From JBCAXA01 sp038534295 (GTDB lineage: Bacteria; Pseudomonadota; Gammaproteobacteria; Steroidobacterales; Woeseiaceae), in contig JBCAXA010000001.1 of NCBI GenBank assembly GCA_038534295.1, positions 930,001 through 994,000 of the forward strand: DNA of 64,000 bases, given 5' to 3'. This document shows positions 1-8,943 of this stretch, piece by piece (position 1 is the first letter of the stretch; each line of letters begins with the position of its first letter). The notes under the pieces were generated by a model, which was not told where the DNA came from, ran no database searches, and was given only the letters and a program-made list of their open reading frames with translations. A program made the translations under genes and the position numbers.

Positions 1-91
1 GTCTTAACCGGTCGCGCCGCGAGTTCCTGACGTCTGCGTAACGCAAAGATCGCACGTACAATAGCGTCGCAAGATGCCCCGGAAGTACGCG

Positions 92-1627
92 ATGACGACG
101 ACCGACTACGTGGCGTTGATCGAAGCCGCCGAAGTCTATGACGTTGCGATTCGCTCACCGCTGGATTTTGCCGAACGCCTGAGCGATCGGCTCGGCAACG
201 ACATTTGGCTAAAACGCGAAGACTTGCAGCCGGTTTTTTCGTTCAAGCTGCGCGGCGCGTACAACCGCATCCGCACGTTGACGCCGGCCGAAGCCGAACG
301 CGGCGTCATCTGCTCGTCGGCTGGCAATCATGCCCAGGGTGTTGCACTCGCTGCCGCAAAGCGCGGCATCGCGGCATGCATCGTTATGCCAATCACCACG
401 CCGTCGATAAAGAGCGACGCCGTCCGTCGGCTCGGCGGCAAGGTTGTCCTGCACGGCGACAACTACGACGAAGCGCAGGCGCATGCACACCGGCTGGCCG
501 AGGACGACGGTTACGTGTTCGTGCACCCGTTCGACGATCCCTTGGTCATCGCGGGACAAGGGACCATTGGACGCGAGATTCTGGAGCAATCCGACCGCCT
601 GCCGGATGCCGTGTTTATTCCCGTCGGTGGCGGCGGCTTGGCGGCCGGTGTTGCAAGCTGGATTCGCGCGAAAGCACCGTCGGTGCAGTTGATCGGCGTG
701 GAACCGGCCGATGCCGCCAGCATGCAGGCGGCGTTCGCGGCCAATGAGCCAACGGCGCTGCCGGACGTGGGTGGCTTTGCCGACGGCGTTGCGGTACGTC
801 AGGTCGGCCACGAGACCTATCGCGTGTGCCGCGATCTGCTCGATGAGATCGTGACGGTCGACACCGACGAGACCTGCGCTGCCATTCAAGACCTTTTCGA
901 AGAGACACGGTCGATCGTCGAGCCCGCCGGCGCGTTGGCGGTTGCCGCCATCGCCAAGACCGTTGCCGAGCGCGGTTGGCAAGCCAAGCGACTGGTCGCG
1001 CTCAACTGCGGCGCGAACATGAACTTTGATCGGCTTCGACACGTCGTCGAGCGCTCGGCAATCGGCAAACAAACGGAAGCCTTGCTCGCTGTAGAGATTC
1101 CGGAACGACCGGGAAGCTTTCTGGAGTTTTGCAGTGCAATTGGCCGGCGCAGCGTCACCGAGTTCAACTACCGTGCGACCGACAGTAACGTCGCCCACTT
1201 GTTCGTCGGCATCGGTCTTGCGGGCGGCAACGCGGAAAAGCAGTCGCTGCTCGATGAGCTTTCTACGGCAGGTTACGTCGCCGTCGATCTCTCCGACAAC
1301 GACTTGGCCAAACTGCACGTACGGCACATGATCGGCGGCATTGGCACGGCGCGGGCAAACGAGCGCTTGTACCGCTTTCGCTTCCCGGAGCGTCCGGGGG
1401 CGCTCGCAAAATTTCTACGTGCCGTCGGCAGTGGGCTCAATATCAGCTTGTTCCACTACCGCAATCACGGCTCCGATTATGGCCGTGTGCTGGCGGGGAT
1501 CGAGGTTGACGACGCCCACGTCGCCGAACTCACCGAGCATTTTGATTCATTGGGCTATCCGTACTGGGACGAGACAGACAACGCGGCCTATCGGCTGTTT
1601 CTTCGGTCGGGCCCGTCTATGCCGTAA
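92..1627 (+). CDS. ilvA: Biosynthetic threonine ammonia-lyase (threonine deaminase) IlvA
   Basis: Converts L-threonine to 2-oxobutanoate, the entry step of isoleucine synthesis, using PLP in the cytoplasm. The catalytic domain carries the PLP lysine in FSFKLRGAYNR (about residue 52), the phosphate-binding SAGNHAQG and the glycine loop GGGGLAAG. The C-terminal 170 residues form the two ACT-like regulatory domains (ERPGSFLEF... and ERPGALAKF...), which in this family bind isoleucine and valine. The length of about 511 residues fits the long, allosteric form. I chose ATG 92 over the in-frame ATG at 74 because GGAAG at 81-85 lies six bases before it. The gene stands alone; the next gene faces it. 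Confidence 0.96.
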   Translation: MTTTDYVALIEAAEVYDVAIRSPLDFAERLSDRLGNDIWLKREDLQPVFSFKLRGAYNRIRTLTPAEAERGVICSSAGNHAQGVALAAAKRGIAACIVMPITTPSIKSDAVRRLGGKVVLHGDNYDEAQAHAHRLAEDDGYVFVHPFDDPLVIAGQGTIGREILEQSDRLPDAVFIPVGGGGLAAGVASWIRAKAPSVQLIGVEPADAASMQAAFAANEPTALPDVGGFADGVAVRQVGHETYRVCRDLLDEIVTVDTDETCAAIQDLFEETRSIVEPAGALAVAAIAKTVAERGWQAKRLVALNCGANMNFDRLRHVVERSAIGKQTEALLAVEIPERPGSFLEFCSAIGRRSVTEFNYRATDSNVAHLFVGIGLAGGNAEKQSLLDELSTAGYVAVDLSDNDLAKLHVRHMIGGIGTARANERLYRFRFPERPGALAKFLRAVGSGLNISLFHYRNHGSDYGRVLAGIEVDDAHVAELTEHFDSLGYPYWDETDNAAYRLFLRSGPSMP

Positions 1628-1660
1628 CCGCGGTTCGGCCGAGCCGAGCCGCAGTTACGG
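1622..1660. terminator. Long hairpin at the ilvA stop, between convergent genes
   Basis: Arms 1622-1638 and 1644-1660 pair over 17 positions around a five-base loop, with only two imperfections, one of which is a G-U wobble on each strand. The left arm includes the ilvA stop codon. The position between two convergent genes suggests a bidirectional terminator, but there is no T-run on either side, so rho-independent termination is not certain. Confidence 0.5.
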
Positions 1661-1673
1661 CAATCCAAAAGCT

Positions 1674-2105
1674 CTATTTGCCAAAGTAAGCACGTTGAAT
1701 GATCACTTCGGCGTTGGTCGGCCCAAAATAAAGCTCCGCTCGAACCTTCTTGAGGTTTTTTCGCGTGATCGGCACGTCGATTTGAATGACTTGCCATTTT
1801 CCGACCTTGAGCTTAAAGGTCTTTTGTGTCGGCTGCGGATCCTGACCTTTCTTGAACACCCACACGGTCGGCGATACGGTCGCGCCCGCTGTCGGGCTCA
1901 GCAGCTTCAACTGCCACTTGTACTTGCCGTTGCTCTTGATGTTCTTACCCGGTACGTCCTGGTAAAAACCCGTTCGCGCATTCGCGACTTTCTTCTGGTA
2001 GACACACACGGCACCTTCTTGCGGATGCAGATACCAGCCCCGCCAATTGGCAAAGACTTTGGTGAGCGAGTTTTCGAACCCTGAGTTCTTCAATAGGTTT
2101 GGCAT
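1674..2105 (-). CDS. Small carbohydrate-binding-module-like protein
   Basis: A 143-residue protein beginning NLLKNSGFE, with alternating aromatic and beta-strand-like stretches (ANWRGWY, WQLKLLSP, VWVFKKG, WQVIQIDV, AELYFG). This looks like the jelly-roll fold of CBM4/9-type or galactose-binding-like modules, which typically start N-x-G-F-E. There is no signal peptide, membrane segment or catalytic domain, so it is a free-standing module. It is rich in Lys, Asn and Gln compared with its Arg/Ala-rich neighbours, which may mean horizontal origin. A GGGAG ribosome site sits six bases before the ATG. The ligand is unknown and the fold call is by eye only. Confidence 0.7.
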   Translation of the reverse strand: MPNLLKNSGFENSLTKVFANWRGWYLHPQEGAVCVYQKKVANARTGFYQDVPGKNIKSNGKYKWQLKLLSPTAGATVSPTVWVFKKGQDPQPTQKTFKLKVGKWQVIQIDVPITRKNLKKVRAELYFGPTNAEVIIQRAYFGK

Positions 2106-2263
2106 GATTGACTCCCGGTGAGTGTGAGGCTGCTAGGCAGCGACTTATCCGTACCGCTTCATGACGACGATCCGTTCAAAGAACGTCGCTTACAACACAT
2201 GCATAGTGCATACCAGCGTCGCTAGCACGACGTGGCACGGCTACATTAAAAAGTCTCGACGCC

Positions 2264-2482
2264 TCAGGTGTCTTTGGCGCCGCGCCAAGCTTGCAGCATC
2301 GCCTGGCCACCGCCGAACGCGAGTCCACCGGCGGCAACTGGCCAAGACAGTATCGCGTCCGTCAGCGTCAATAGATCTTCGGTCGCGGGCGACTGCATCC
2401 ACGCCGCGGCGAGGGACGACCCCAAAATCGCCGCTGCAAAAAACAGGGCGATTGCCGCTGCAAAAACTTTGATCATGTCCAT
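2264..2482 (-). CDS. Small hydrophobic membrane protein, unknown
   Basis: A 72-residue protein starting MDMIKVFAAAIALFF. It has one strong hydrophobic segment at residues 4-28, probably a membrane anchor or uncleaved signal, and a second weaker glycine/alanine-rich segment near residues 48-62. The reading frame continues upstream to 2566, but ATG 2482 has a clear GGAGAGG site just ahead, so I start there. I do not recognise the family. It is transcribed in the same direction as the methyltransferase upstream of it, with about 180 bases between. Confidence 0.5.
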   Translation of the reverse strand: MDMIKVFAAAIALFFAAAILGSSLAAAWMQSPATEDLLTLTDAILSWPVAAGGLAFGGGQAMLQAWRGAKDT

Positions 2483-2658
2483 AAAGCCTCTCCACACGGC
2501 TGTAATGCTCGACCAACTGCATCGAGCTGATATCAAAGCGCCGACGCTCGTTCGGCGGCCCTTCACCTACTAACACGGCAGTGGTCCATGGCTGGCGCGT
2601 GGCGCACGCTCGACCAAGCAAATGCCCGTCGCTATAAAGCCGCGTCGGGTGACCAGCA

Positions 2659-3396
2659 TTACCGTTGTTCAATGACAACCAGCGCATAGCCAGCGTCAAT
2701 AGCCGGCTGATCCATTAGATGGCCGTAGCGTCGCTGCCAATTGCCACTGTCAAGATCGCCCCGTAGTGCGTCGATACCGGCCTGCGCATCGTCGATCTTT
2801 GCGAACGTCGACATCCCGCTGCGGATGACGGGATCGAGATACGCGTGTGGCCGCTGCCAATATGCGGCAAGAAAGCCATCTTCGCAGTCAGCGGGGATGA
2901 GCACCGGCCGCACCGACACTGCACCGAACTCGGCGTACAACCCGTCAAGCGGCGGAAAGATTTCGCGATCCATTGGCAGGATTTCGGAAAAGTAGTCGGA
3001 CAACCAGAAGCCATCCGATCCCGGATCCCAGGTCAGGATGACCACACGCTCGCTCGCGACGCGACAGAGTTCGGCGAGGCCACGGCGCTGATCGTCCCAA
3101 TGGTGCAAGGTCAGCACCGCCATTGCGGCGTCGAAGGACCCATCCGGAAACGGCAAGGCGCTCGCGGTGGCCTGGATAACCGGGGCCGCGTCGACACTGC
3201 GCTGGGCAATCATGACTCGTGATGGCTCAACGGCGACAACCGCGCGGTCCTTTGGCTCGTACGAGCCAGTGCCAGCACCGACGTTAACAACGGTTCGCGC
3301 GCCTGCTAGCGCATCGCCCACAGCAACAGCGATCCGTGGATCGGGCTGGCGCCGCTGCGCATAGCCGTTGCCGATCGAGTCGTAAAACACGCTCAT
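2659..3396 (-). CDS. Class I SAM-dependent methyltransferase (type 11)
   Basis: A 245-residue cytosolic methyltransferase. Motif I is VVNVGAGTGSYE (near residues 35-46), the acidic motif II is AVEPS, and the post-I loop SALPFPDGSFDAAMAVLTLHHW is typical of the UbiE/type 11 group that methylates small molecules. The substrate cannot be told from the sequence. The reading frame runs further upstream to 3519, but that extension is Cys/Arg-rich and unlike the family; ATG 3396 opens MSVFYDSIGNGYA, the usual start for such proteins. The ribosome site before it is weak. The 297 bases upstream, to the next gene at 3694, are AT-richer and probably hold the divergent promoters. Confidence 0.8.
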   Translation of the reverse strand: MSVFYDSIGNGYAQRRQPDPRIAVAVGDALAGARTVVNVGAGTGSYEPKDRAVVAVEPSRVMIAQRSVDAAPVIQATASALPFPDGSFDAAMAVLTLHHWDDQRRGLAELCRVASERVVILTWDPGSDGFWLSDYFSEILPMDREIFPPLDGLYAEFGAVSVRPVLIPADCEDGFLAAYWQRPHAYLDPVIRSGMSTFAKIDDAQAGIDALRGDLDSGNWQRRYGHLMDQPAIDAGYALVVIEQR

Positions 3397-3693
3397 CGGG
3401 AAGCGTCGCCTCGACGATCGGGCGCACAACATACGCTTACCGATATTTGGGCATAAGCACGGTACTCCGCACTGCGCATAGAAACTCCTCGCCGCCGCAG
3501 CGTTATGTCTTATTTGCAACCAGTATATCGCTGACCTAGGGGTCCTTCGGCTGTTATCAGGCCAAATTAAATTTTTCTTAAGCGCTTACTCAAGCGTTTG
3601 GACCCACCAGTGTGCTCAATTCCGAGACGCCATTCGGCGTGCGCGCGGCATCAACAAAAAAAACCGTGGCCGACAGACATCCGGAGCAAACAC

Positions 3694-5937
3694 ATGAACC
3701 GAAACATTCTCGCAACACTGCTGCTGCTCGTGTTTTCAGCCAGTACCCACGCCGCGGTTTGCGACGCGGACTTCGACAGCGACGTCGACCGCAAGGACAT
3801 CGGCGCCATCTTGAAATCGCGCCGCTTGCACGTCGACGCTGGCGATCCGCGGGACGCCAACTTCAACGGCATCGTCACGATCGTCGACGCGTTTATCTGC
3901 TTGCGTCGCTGCACGCTGCGCCGCTGCGCCGCTATCGACCCGATGACCAACACCGCACCGACTGCCAGCGCCGGTGAGGACGTCACGGCCAGCCTGTTCG
4001 AGGATGTGCTGCTTGACGGCAGCGCATCGACAGATCCCGACGGCGATCCCATCTCGTATCAATGGTCGCTGGTCGAATCGCCGGACGGCAGTACCGCCGC
4101 GCTCATCGGCGCAGGCAACGCCATGCCGATCATCACGCCTGACGTAACCGGTGAGTACGTCATCGAACTCGTGGTTAACGACGGCCAGATCGATAGCGCG
4201 CCGGATCGTGTCTCGGTTTTCGCCGATGCCCCAGTTTTTGTCATTGACGACAGCATCGCATCGACCGGCACCGTATCGGCCGAAGGTGGTGAGATTGTTC
4301 TGGACGACGGTTCCGGCAACCGCTTTACCTTGTCGATCCCAGCGGGAGCGCTGGCCGAAGACACCGAGATTCGGCTCAGCCGACTCGCGTCGGCCTCAGC
4401 GCTGCCGCCTGGCACACAACTCCTCGCTGGCGTTGGACTGTCGCCCGAAGGCACCGAGTTCGCCGAAGCCGCCCTACTGACGATCGAACTGCCGCCGTCG
4501 ACACGGACGGGCCTGCCGGCAATTGCATCGGTGAGCAACGATGATGGCAGTGAATTTACGCTGGCGACGCTCGAGGGAGCGGATGTTCGCGCAGCCGCGC
4601 TGACCGACGCAACCGTCGTTGTCCGCATCCCGCACTTCACCGTGGGCGCCGTGATTGAGGCCGGCATCAATGCCGCGCTGCCGCCGCCGCCAGAAGTAAG
4701 TTCGGCGGAGGAACGCAACCGACACAAGATTGCGGTTCGAGTCGCGGAGATTTTCTCGATTCCGGTCGAACAGGATCCACCGTCAATCATCGATGATCCG
4801 ACGATCGTCGCTGCCCTCGAGGACTGGTTGGACAACCCGATCGACGGCATTGCCTCGCGCGCCCGCGACCTAGCGATCAATCCGATGCTGGACGATCTCA
4901 GCACATTGCAAACAACGCTGCGCGACCTTCGGAACCTCGCGATCTATAGCAACGGATTTTTGGACGACAACCTGAATCCGCGAGGCAGTTTTTTCGATTT
5001 CGAAGATCGGGTTACGGCAGCGGCGGCTGAGCTGGTTGCGAGCTACACGGCAGACGCCAAGGACCTCTGCGACACGGACTCCGTCGGCGCAAAGGATATA
5101 CTTGACGAGCTGCTCCTCTTCGTGTCGATACCGCGCTGGTACAACGAAGACCTGTCCGACCAATTTACCGACGAAACGTTTGAATGCGCATTCACGTTTA
5201 CATTAACGCCTGCATCCCAGCAGGTCTTTGTCGGCGAAACGGCGGCAGTTGAGTACAGCGTGTTCCGGCAGGACGGCACGCAGGTCGAAGACGGCGTCGG
5301 CGTTGAACTCACCGTCTTCACGCCCGGCGAACTGACCAATCTGGACACCGATACGTATGGCCTCATCACGGTGGTCGTCAGCACCGCAGGCACGTTTCAG
5401 GTATCGGTCGTCGTAAACGGCGTCACCCAAAGCGCCGAGATTACCGGCGTGTTTGCCCCACCGAACGCGTTCAACGTCACCTACTCGGGCTCGGAAGTCT
5501 GCACGAAGTCGGGCGGCGATGGCATCAACGGCAGCTTCACGCTGCCAGCATCGAGCCCCGCCATCAACGAGTTCGGCGACGCCAGCTACACCATTCCGTT
5601 CAGCCAAGATGGCGCAACGGCGTTATTCGCGATCGACATTTTCGGCGATGGTGGTGCGACCGCATCTGGGACCGGCTCAGGCAGCGATTCCTACACCGAA
5701 GGCGTGTTGGTCGGCGATATGACCATCGAATGCTCGTGCCAAGAGAACTCCGTCGGCTCGGGCTCCGGGTCAGGCTCGAACAACCCGGCGACTGGTGTCG
5801 TTACGATTGGCTTCAATTGGTCCGTGGATACAACCATTACTTGCACAGGTGGTGCCGCCTGCTCGACGTTGAACGAGACCTGCGTCGCGAGCGGCACGGC
5901 TACGTTCACGGGGCAACCGTTGATCGTGGTGCCGTAG
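3694..5937 (+). CDS. Secreted dockerin-like/PKD-like multidomain protein
   Basis: A 747-residue exported protein. Residues 1-20 are a signal peptide ending at AHAA. Residues 22-70 hold two acidic segments (DADFDSDVDRKD and DANFNGIVTIVD) spaced like the two calcium loops of type I dockerins. A PKD/Ig-like domain follows (DGSASTDPDGDPISYQWSL), then a ZU5-like stretch (LSIPAGALAEDTEIRL), a mostly helical central region, a second Ig-like module, and a glycine/serine-rich linker (GSGSGSGS) near the end. There is no C-terminal sorting tail. GGAG lies seven bases before ATG 3694; the longer frame from 3598 lacks a signal peptide. The role is unknown; surface adhesion or matrix attachment would be a guess. 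Confidence 0.8.
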   Translation: MNRNILATLLLLVFSASTHAAVCDADFDSDVDRKDIGAILKSRRLHVDAGDPRDANFNGIVTIVDAFICLRRCTLRRCAAIDPMTNTAPTASAGEDVTASLFEDVLLDGSASTDPDGDPISYQWSLVESPDGSTAALIGAGNAMPIITPDVTGEYVIELVVNDGQIDSAPDRVSVFADAPVFVIDDSIASTGTVSAEGGEIVLDDGSGNRFTLSIPAGALAEDTEIRLSRLASASALPPGTQLLAGVGLSPEGTEFAEAALLTIELPPSTRTGLPAIASVSNDDGSEFTLATLEGADVRAAALTDATVVVRIPHFTVGAVIEAGINAALPPPPEVSSAEERNRHKIAVRVAEIFSIPVEQDPPSIIDDPTIVAALEDWLDNPIDGIASRARDLAINPMLDDLSTLQTTLRDLRNLAIYSNGFLDDNLNPRGSFFDFEDRVTAAAAELVASYTADAKDLCDTDSVGAKDILDELLLFVSIPRWYNEDLSDQFTDETFECAFTFTLTPASQQVFVGETAAVEYSVFRQDGTQVEDGVGVELTVFTPGELTNLDTDTYGLITVVVSTAGTFQVSVVVNGVTQSAEITGVFAPPNAFNVTYSGSEVCTKSGGDGINGSFTLPASSPAINEFGDASYTIPFSQDGATALFAIDIFGDGGATASGTGSGSDSYTEGVLVGDMTIECSCQENSVGSGSGSGSNNPATGVVTIGFNWSVDTTITCTGGAACSTLNETCVASGTATFTGQPLIVVP

Positions 5938-5965
5938 TCGAATGCGGCTTACCGACGCAAATCGA

Positions 5966-5991
5966 CTGGCACCTCAAGGACGAGGTGCCAG
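5966..5991 (+). terminator. Perfect 10-bp hairpin after the secreted protein gene
   Basis: Arms 5966-5975 (CTGGCACCTC) and 5982-5991 (GAGGTGCCAG) match perfectly around a six-base loop, 29 bases after the stop codon at 5937. No T-run follows. The hairpin lies inside the 5' extension of the next reading frame, which argues that this extension is not coding. Confidence 0.5.
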
Positions 5992-6025
5992 CCGGGCCCC
6001 GGACCGAGCAGGACGCAGAACTCAA

Positions 6026-6910
6026 TTGGTCGGCGCGAGTAGCATTGCCGTTCTGCGATTTCATGTCGTAACGACGTGGTCGGCAACGCTTGCTGCTGGT
6101 CTACTTGCAACCGTATTCGCACTGTTGGCGCCCGAGTATGCGTATGCTCAGCAGTGCTTTGCGACAAACTCGGACGGCGTACTTGCATTCGAAGGCGAAA
6201 GCTTGACGCCCGTGAGCGACTGGCAGATTCAATCGACCGAACCGGGCGCCATAAACGCGGCATACCTAGTCTGGACTGGACCGATACGGCAATCCCGGAT
6301 CGAGCCCAACTCGATTATTCCGGTGGAGTTACAAATCGCGGCTGCGGGCCGCTATCGGCTCGATATCCGCGCGCAGATCGGGCAAGGAACAGCCCCCGAT
6401 CAGTCCAACGATTTGTTTGTGCGCTTTGCGGACGCCGGCGATGCCTATGGTTGGCGGCGCTCGGGCGACTCGGAAAATAGACGCTACCCGCGCCCGACCT
6501 GCGAGGACAACGCTTTCATCAGTTCTATCGAAGCGTTGCCTGACGTCGGCGATGCGCGATGCGCCGAAGGCTCGACGCTCGACGACTTTTTCAAAGTCTT
6601 TGCGATCGCAGCATTAGATTGGACATGGCGTGCTCGGACCAGTGATGGCGAAGGCTACGAGATTTTGGTCGAGTTCCCTGCCGCTGGGAGCTACACGATG
6701 GAACTCGCGCCGCGTTCGAGCTTTATGCTCATCGACCGCGTTGTCATCGCCGATCTCGACGTTAGTCGGCGTGACTACCAAGCACTCGGACTACCAGAGA
6801 CGCCCTGCGCGGCCACGGAAGTCCCGATACCGCTTTGGGCGCTAATCCTTGGCATGCTCGGCTTAGCGCTTGGCGCAAATATGGCGCTGTCACGTCGGAG
6901 CGCTAGCTAG
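6026..6910 (+). CDS. Exported protein with C-terminal membrane anchor
   Basis: An exported protein of about 294 residues. A hydrophobic signal segment (TLAAGLLATVFALLAPEYAYA) precedes a mature part starting QQCFATNSDG. The mature domain has beta-rich stretches (GRYRLDIRAQIG, GSYTMELAPRSSFMLIDRVV) like a carbohydrate-binding or C-type jelly roll. The tail reads VPIPLWALILGMLGLALG and then SRRSAS: a proline, one transmembrane helix and a basic end, the plan of CTERM-type sorting signals. The open frame begins at ATG 5942, but a perfect hairpin sits in that extension. I prefer the TTG at 6026, though its ribosome site is weak. Function not recognised. Confidence 0.65.
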   Translation: MVGASSIAVLRFHVVTTWSATLAAGLLATVFALLAPEYAYAQQCFATNSDGVLAFEGESLTPVSDWQIQSTEPGAINAAYLVWTGPIRQSRIEPNSIIPVELQIAAAGRYRLDIRAQIGQGTAPDQSNDLFVRFADAGDAYGWRRSGDSENRRYPRPTCEDNAFISSIEALPDVGDARCAEGSTLDDFFKVFAIAALDWTWRARTSDGEGYEILVEFPAAGSYTMELAPRSSFMLIDRVVIADLDVSRRDYQALGLPETPCAATEVPIPLWALILGMLGLALGANMALSRRSAS

Positions 6911-7677
6911 CTGTCGTAACCCGGGTTTCGTCGATCGAGCTTCCTGAGCAGCCCAGGCCAGACCAGTCTGCCGCCGAGGCCACGCGTGACTTCTTCCGCC
7001 TGTGCTTTGATACCGGCCTGAATTCGCTGATCGACGTCGATCAGCTCGCCGCCGCCGGACTGCGCCATGATCTGAATCTGGCACGCGGTTTCAAACACGT
7101 ACATCAGGAGGAAACAGTCCTCGATGGTTGGCCCGGTCGTCAGCAATCCGTGGTTGCGCAGCATAAATGCGTTGTTCGTGCCGAGATCGGCGACGAGTCG
7201 CGGTTTCTCGTCCTCATTCAGCGCAACGCCTTCGTAGTCGTGGTACGCAATCGTCGCTAGCGGAAACAGCGACGTCTGCGACAGTGGCCGCAAGCCTTCT
7301 TTCTGAGCAGACACGGCAACACCGGCCCGCGTGTGCGTGTGAATGATGCATTTGACGTCTTCACGTGCCGCATGGATCGCGCTGTGAATCGTGAAGCCGG
7401 CCGGGTTGAACATGTGCGGCGTGTCCATGACGACGTTGCCGTCGAGATCGACCTTGACCATCGACGATGCCGTCATTTCCTCGAACAGGAGTCCATAGGC
7501 GTTGATCAGAAAATGCTCGTCCGGACCTGGCACGCGCGCCGAGATGTGCGTAAACACGAGATCGTCCCAGCCGTGCATGGCGATCAGTCGGTAGGCAGCC
7601 GCGAGATTGACCCGAGTCTCCCACTCTTCGGGACTGACCTGGTCGCGGACGTTCAGAGTATCGGCAGCAGCGCTCAT
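6907..7677 (-). CDS. Class II aldolase/adducin family protein
   Basis: A 256-residue cytosolic protein of the class II aldolase/adducin family (zinc-dependent aldolases and epimerases such as FucA and AraD). Visible signatures are YRLIAMHGWDDLVFTHISAR near residues 28-47, the zinc-ligand pair HTHTRAG, and the third histidine in MLRNHGLLTTG. Many members annotated this way in gammaproteobacteria have no known substrate, and none is suggested here. ATG 7677 follows a strong GGGGGG site, so the upstream frame to 7767 is not used. The gene overlaps the tail of the preceding convergent gene by four bases. Confidence 0.88.
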   Translation of the reverse strand: MSAAADTLNVRDQVSPEEWETRVNLAAAYRLIAMHGWDDLVFTHISARVPGPDEHFLINAYGLLFEEMTASSMVKVDLDGNVVMDTPHMFNPAGFTIHSAIHAAREDVKCIIHTHTRAGVAVSAQKEGLRPLSQTSLFPLATIAYHDYEGVALNEDEKPRLVADLGTNNAFMLRNHGLLTTGPTIEDCFLLMYVFETACQIQIMAQSGGGELIDVDQRIQAGIKAQAEEVTRGLGGRLVWPGLLRKLDRRNPGYDS

Positions 7678-7797
7678 CGCAATCCCCCCACAGGAATGTG
7701 TATATGGACGACCAGTGTAGTCGAGCGGCCACAGCTCTGCGACGCTTTTGCTGGGTCGTGCATCCAAGCTGTAACCGAATCAGAACGGAGAACAACG

Positions 7798-8316
7798 ATG
7801 CGCCGATTTATTGTGATGTTCCTGGCCGGGATCGCTTTCATTGCCGCCGCGGTTGCGCAAGATGCCGGTCAGCAATCGCACCGTATCGAGGTGTACGTCA
7901 ACGACGGCGAACCCGTGCAGGTCGAGATCGACGGCGACGTTTCCATGTTTGACGCCAAGGACCTCGCCGTTGGCGAAGAACGGCGTATCGTGACCGATGG
8001 CGGTAAGGAAATTGTCATCGCCCGAGCAGATTCCGGCGTGAGCGTAAGCGTCGACGGCCGGGAATTTGCGATTCCGACGATCGACGCAAATGCTTTTGCA
8101 AATTCAAAGGCCGTGCACGTCGTCAAGCGGGTTGAAGTCGAAGGCGAGGCGACCAACGGCATCATGCTCATTCCGGGTCGCGAATTGGACCCCACCGAGC
8201 AGGAAGCACTCGAAGCCGCTATTTTGGCCACCGGCATTACTGAGAACGTCACCTTCCTGCCGGCCGCCGGCGGCAAGCACCGTCAGGTGCGTATACGTAC
8301 GGACGCCAGCGAGTAA
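7798..8316 (+). CDS. Periplasmic protein of unknown function
   Basis: A 172-residue protein with a clear signal peptide (RRFIVMFLAGIAFIAAAVAQ) and an acidic, beta-rich mature part containing short repeating strand patterns (IEVYVNDGEPVQVEIDGDV, KEIVIARADSGVSVSVDGREF). There are no cysteines and no membrane segment after the signal. ACGGAG lies seven bases before ATG 7798. It is divergent from the aldolase-like gene and convergent with the DUF4199-like gene. I do not recognise the family. Confidence 0.75.
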   Translation: MRRFIVMFLAGIAFIAAAVAQDAGQQSHRIEVYVNDGEPVQVEIDGDVSMFDAKDLAVGEERRIVTDGGKEIVIARADSGVSVSVDGREFAIPTIDANAFANSKAVHVVKRVEVEGEATNGIMLIPGRELDPTEQEALEAAILATGITENVTFLPAAGGKHRQVRIRTDASE

Positions 8317-8321
8317 CCGGA

Positions 8322-8837
8322 TTACGGCGACTTCGGCCGGCGCAACGTAGCCGCCACGATAAGCGCAACGAGCATGCCGACCGGGAATATCTCGCTGAAC
8401 GTGATCGCTAGACGCAGCGCGGGATTCTTGTAGGCGTTGATCGCCTCATCAAGCTTGGCGGCCTCGATGGCGAGCGCTGCGTCATCGAGGCCATCGGCGC
8501 GCTTCGCCTCGAGAACGCTCGCCGCGTACTGCTCCATAAACGCAAAGTCGGTCGACGCAAGATAGACCTCCCAAATGAGCGTGTAGACCACGGCGGCGAC
8601 GGCGGCGATCGCCACGCCGAGCCCAAAGGCCGGCCAGAAGCGGATGACACCGCCGAGACGACGATCGCGATGCTGTCGAACAGCGATGAATATCAACGAT
8701 AGCGCCAGCAGCATGACAAGGTAGCCAGCCCATTCCGCGATACCGCCAGACGCCCCACCGGCGGCGATGCTGGCGACTGTAATCCCGATGACAACGGCAC
8801 CGATCGGTGCGCCCCAAACAACGGCGGTTTTAAACAT
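8322..8837 (-). CDS. DUF4199-like membrane protein
   Basis: A 171-residue inner membrane protein with four likely transmembrane segments: residues 8-30, 38-55, 70-92 and 140-160. The order MFKTAVVWGAPIGAVV..., two early helices, a helical loop (EQYAASVLEAKRADG) and a final helix resembles the DUF4199 family. AGGAGC precedes the ATG by seven bases. It lies downstream of, and in the same direction as, a membrane-tethered LuxR-type gene (8944-9393). The two probably form one transcription unit or a regulator-target pair. Confidence 0.75.
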   Translation of the reverse strand: MFKTAVVWGAPIGAVVIGITVASIAAGGASGGIAEWAGYLVMLLALSLIFIAVRQHRDRRLGGVIRFWPAFGLGVAIAAVAAVVYTLIWEVYLASTDFAFMEQYAASVLEAKRADGLDDAALAIEAAKLDEAINAYKNPALRLAITFSEIFPVGMLVALIVAATLRRPKSP

Positions 8838-8892
8838 GATGTCGCTCCTGGTCTAAGGCCGCTGAATCTAGCGCCGACCAGGCGGCAGCACG

Positions 8893-8910
8893 ATCACCCG
8901 AATGGGTGAT
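8893..8910. promoter_or_regulatory. Inverted repeat between the LuxR-type and DUF4199-like genes
   Basis: ATCACCC (8893-8899) and GGGTGAT (8904-8910) form perfect 7-base arms around GAAT. A second, overlapping palindrome (GGTGA-T-TCACC, 8905-8915) extends to the right. It sits about 60-70 bases upstream of the DUF4199-like start, a reasonable place for an operator of the adjacent LuxR-type regulator. It could instead act as a stem-loop in the mRNA. Confidence 0.4.
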
Positions 8911-8943
8911 TCACCGCATGCCAGCGCAACAAAAATGCGCTGA

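Noticed and set aside
209..1327. Long open frame (372 codons) on the minus strand
   Set aside because: It runs antisense through ilvA, has no family features, and is explained by the high GC content keeping the opposite strand free of stops.
3580..3599. 8-base hairpin beside a T-run upstream of the secreted protein gene
   Set aside because: The T-run is on the wrong side of the stem for termination on the plus strand, and no minus-strand gene ends there.
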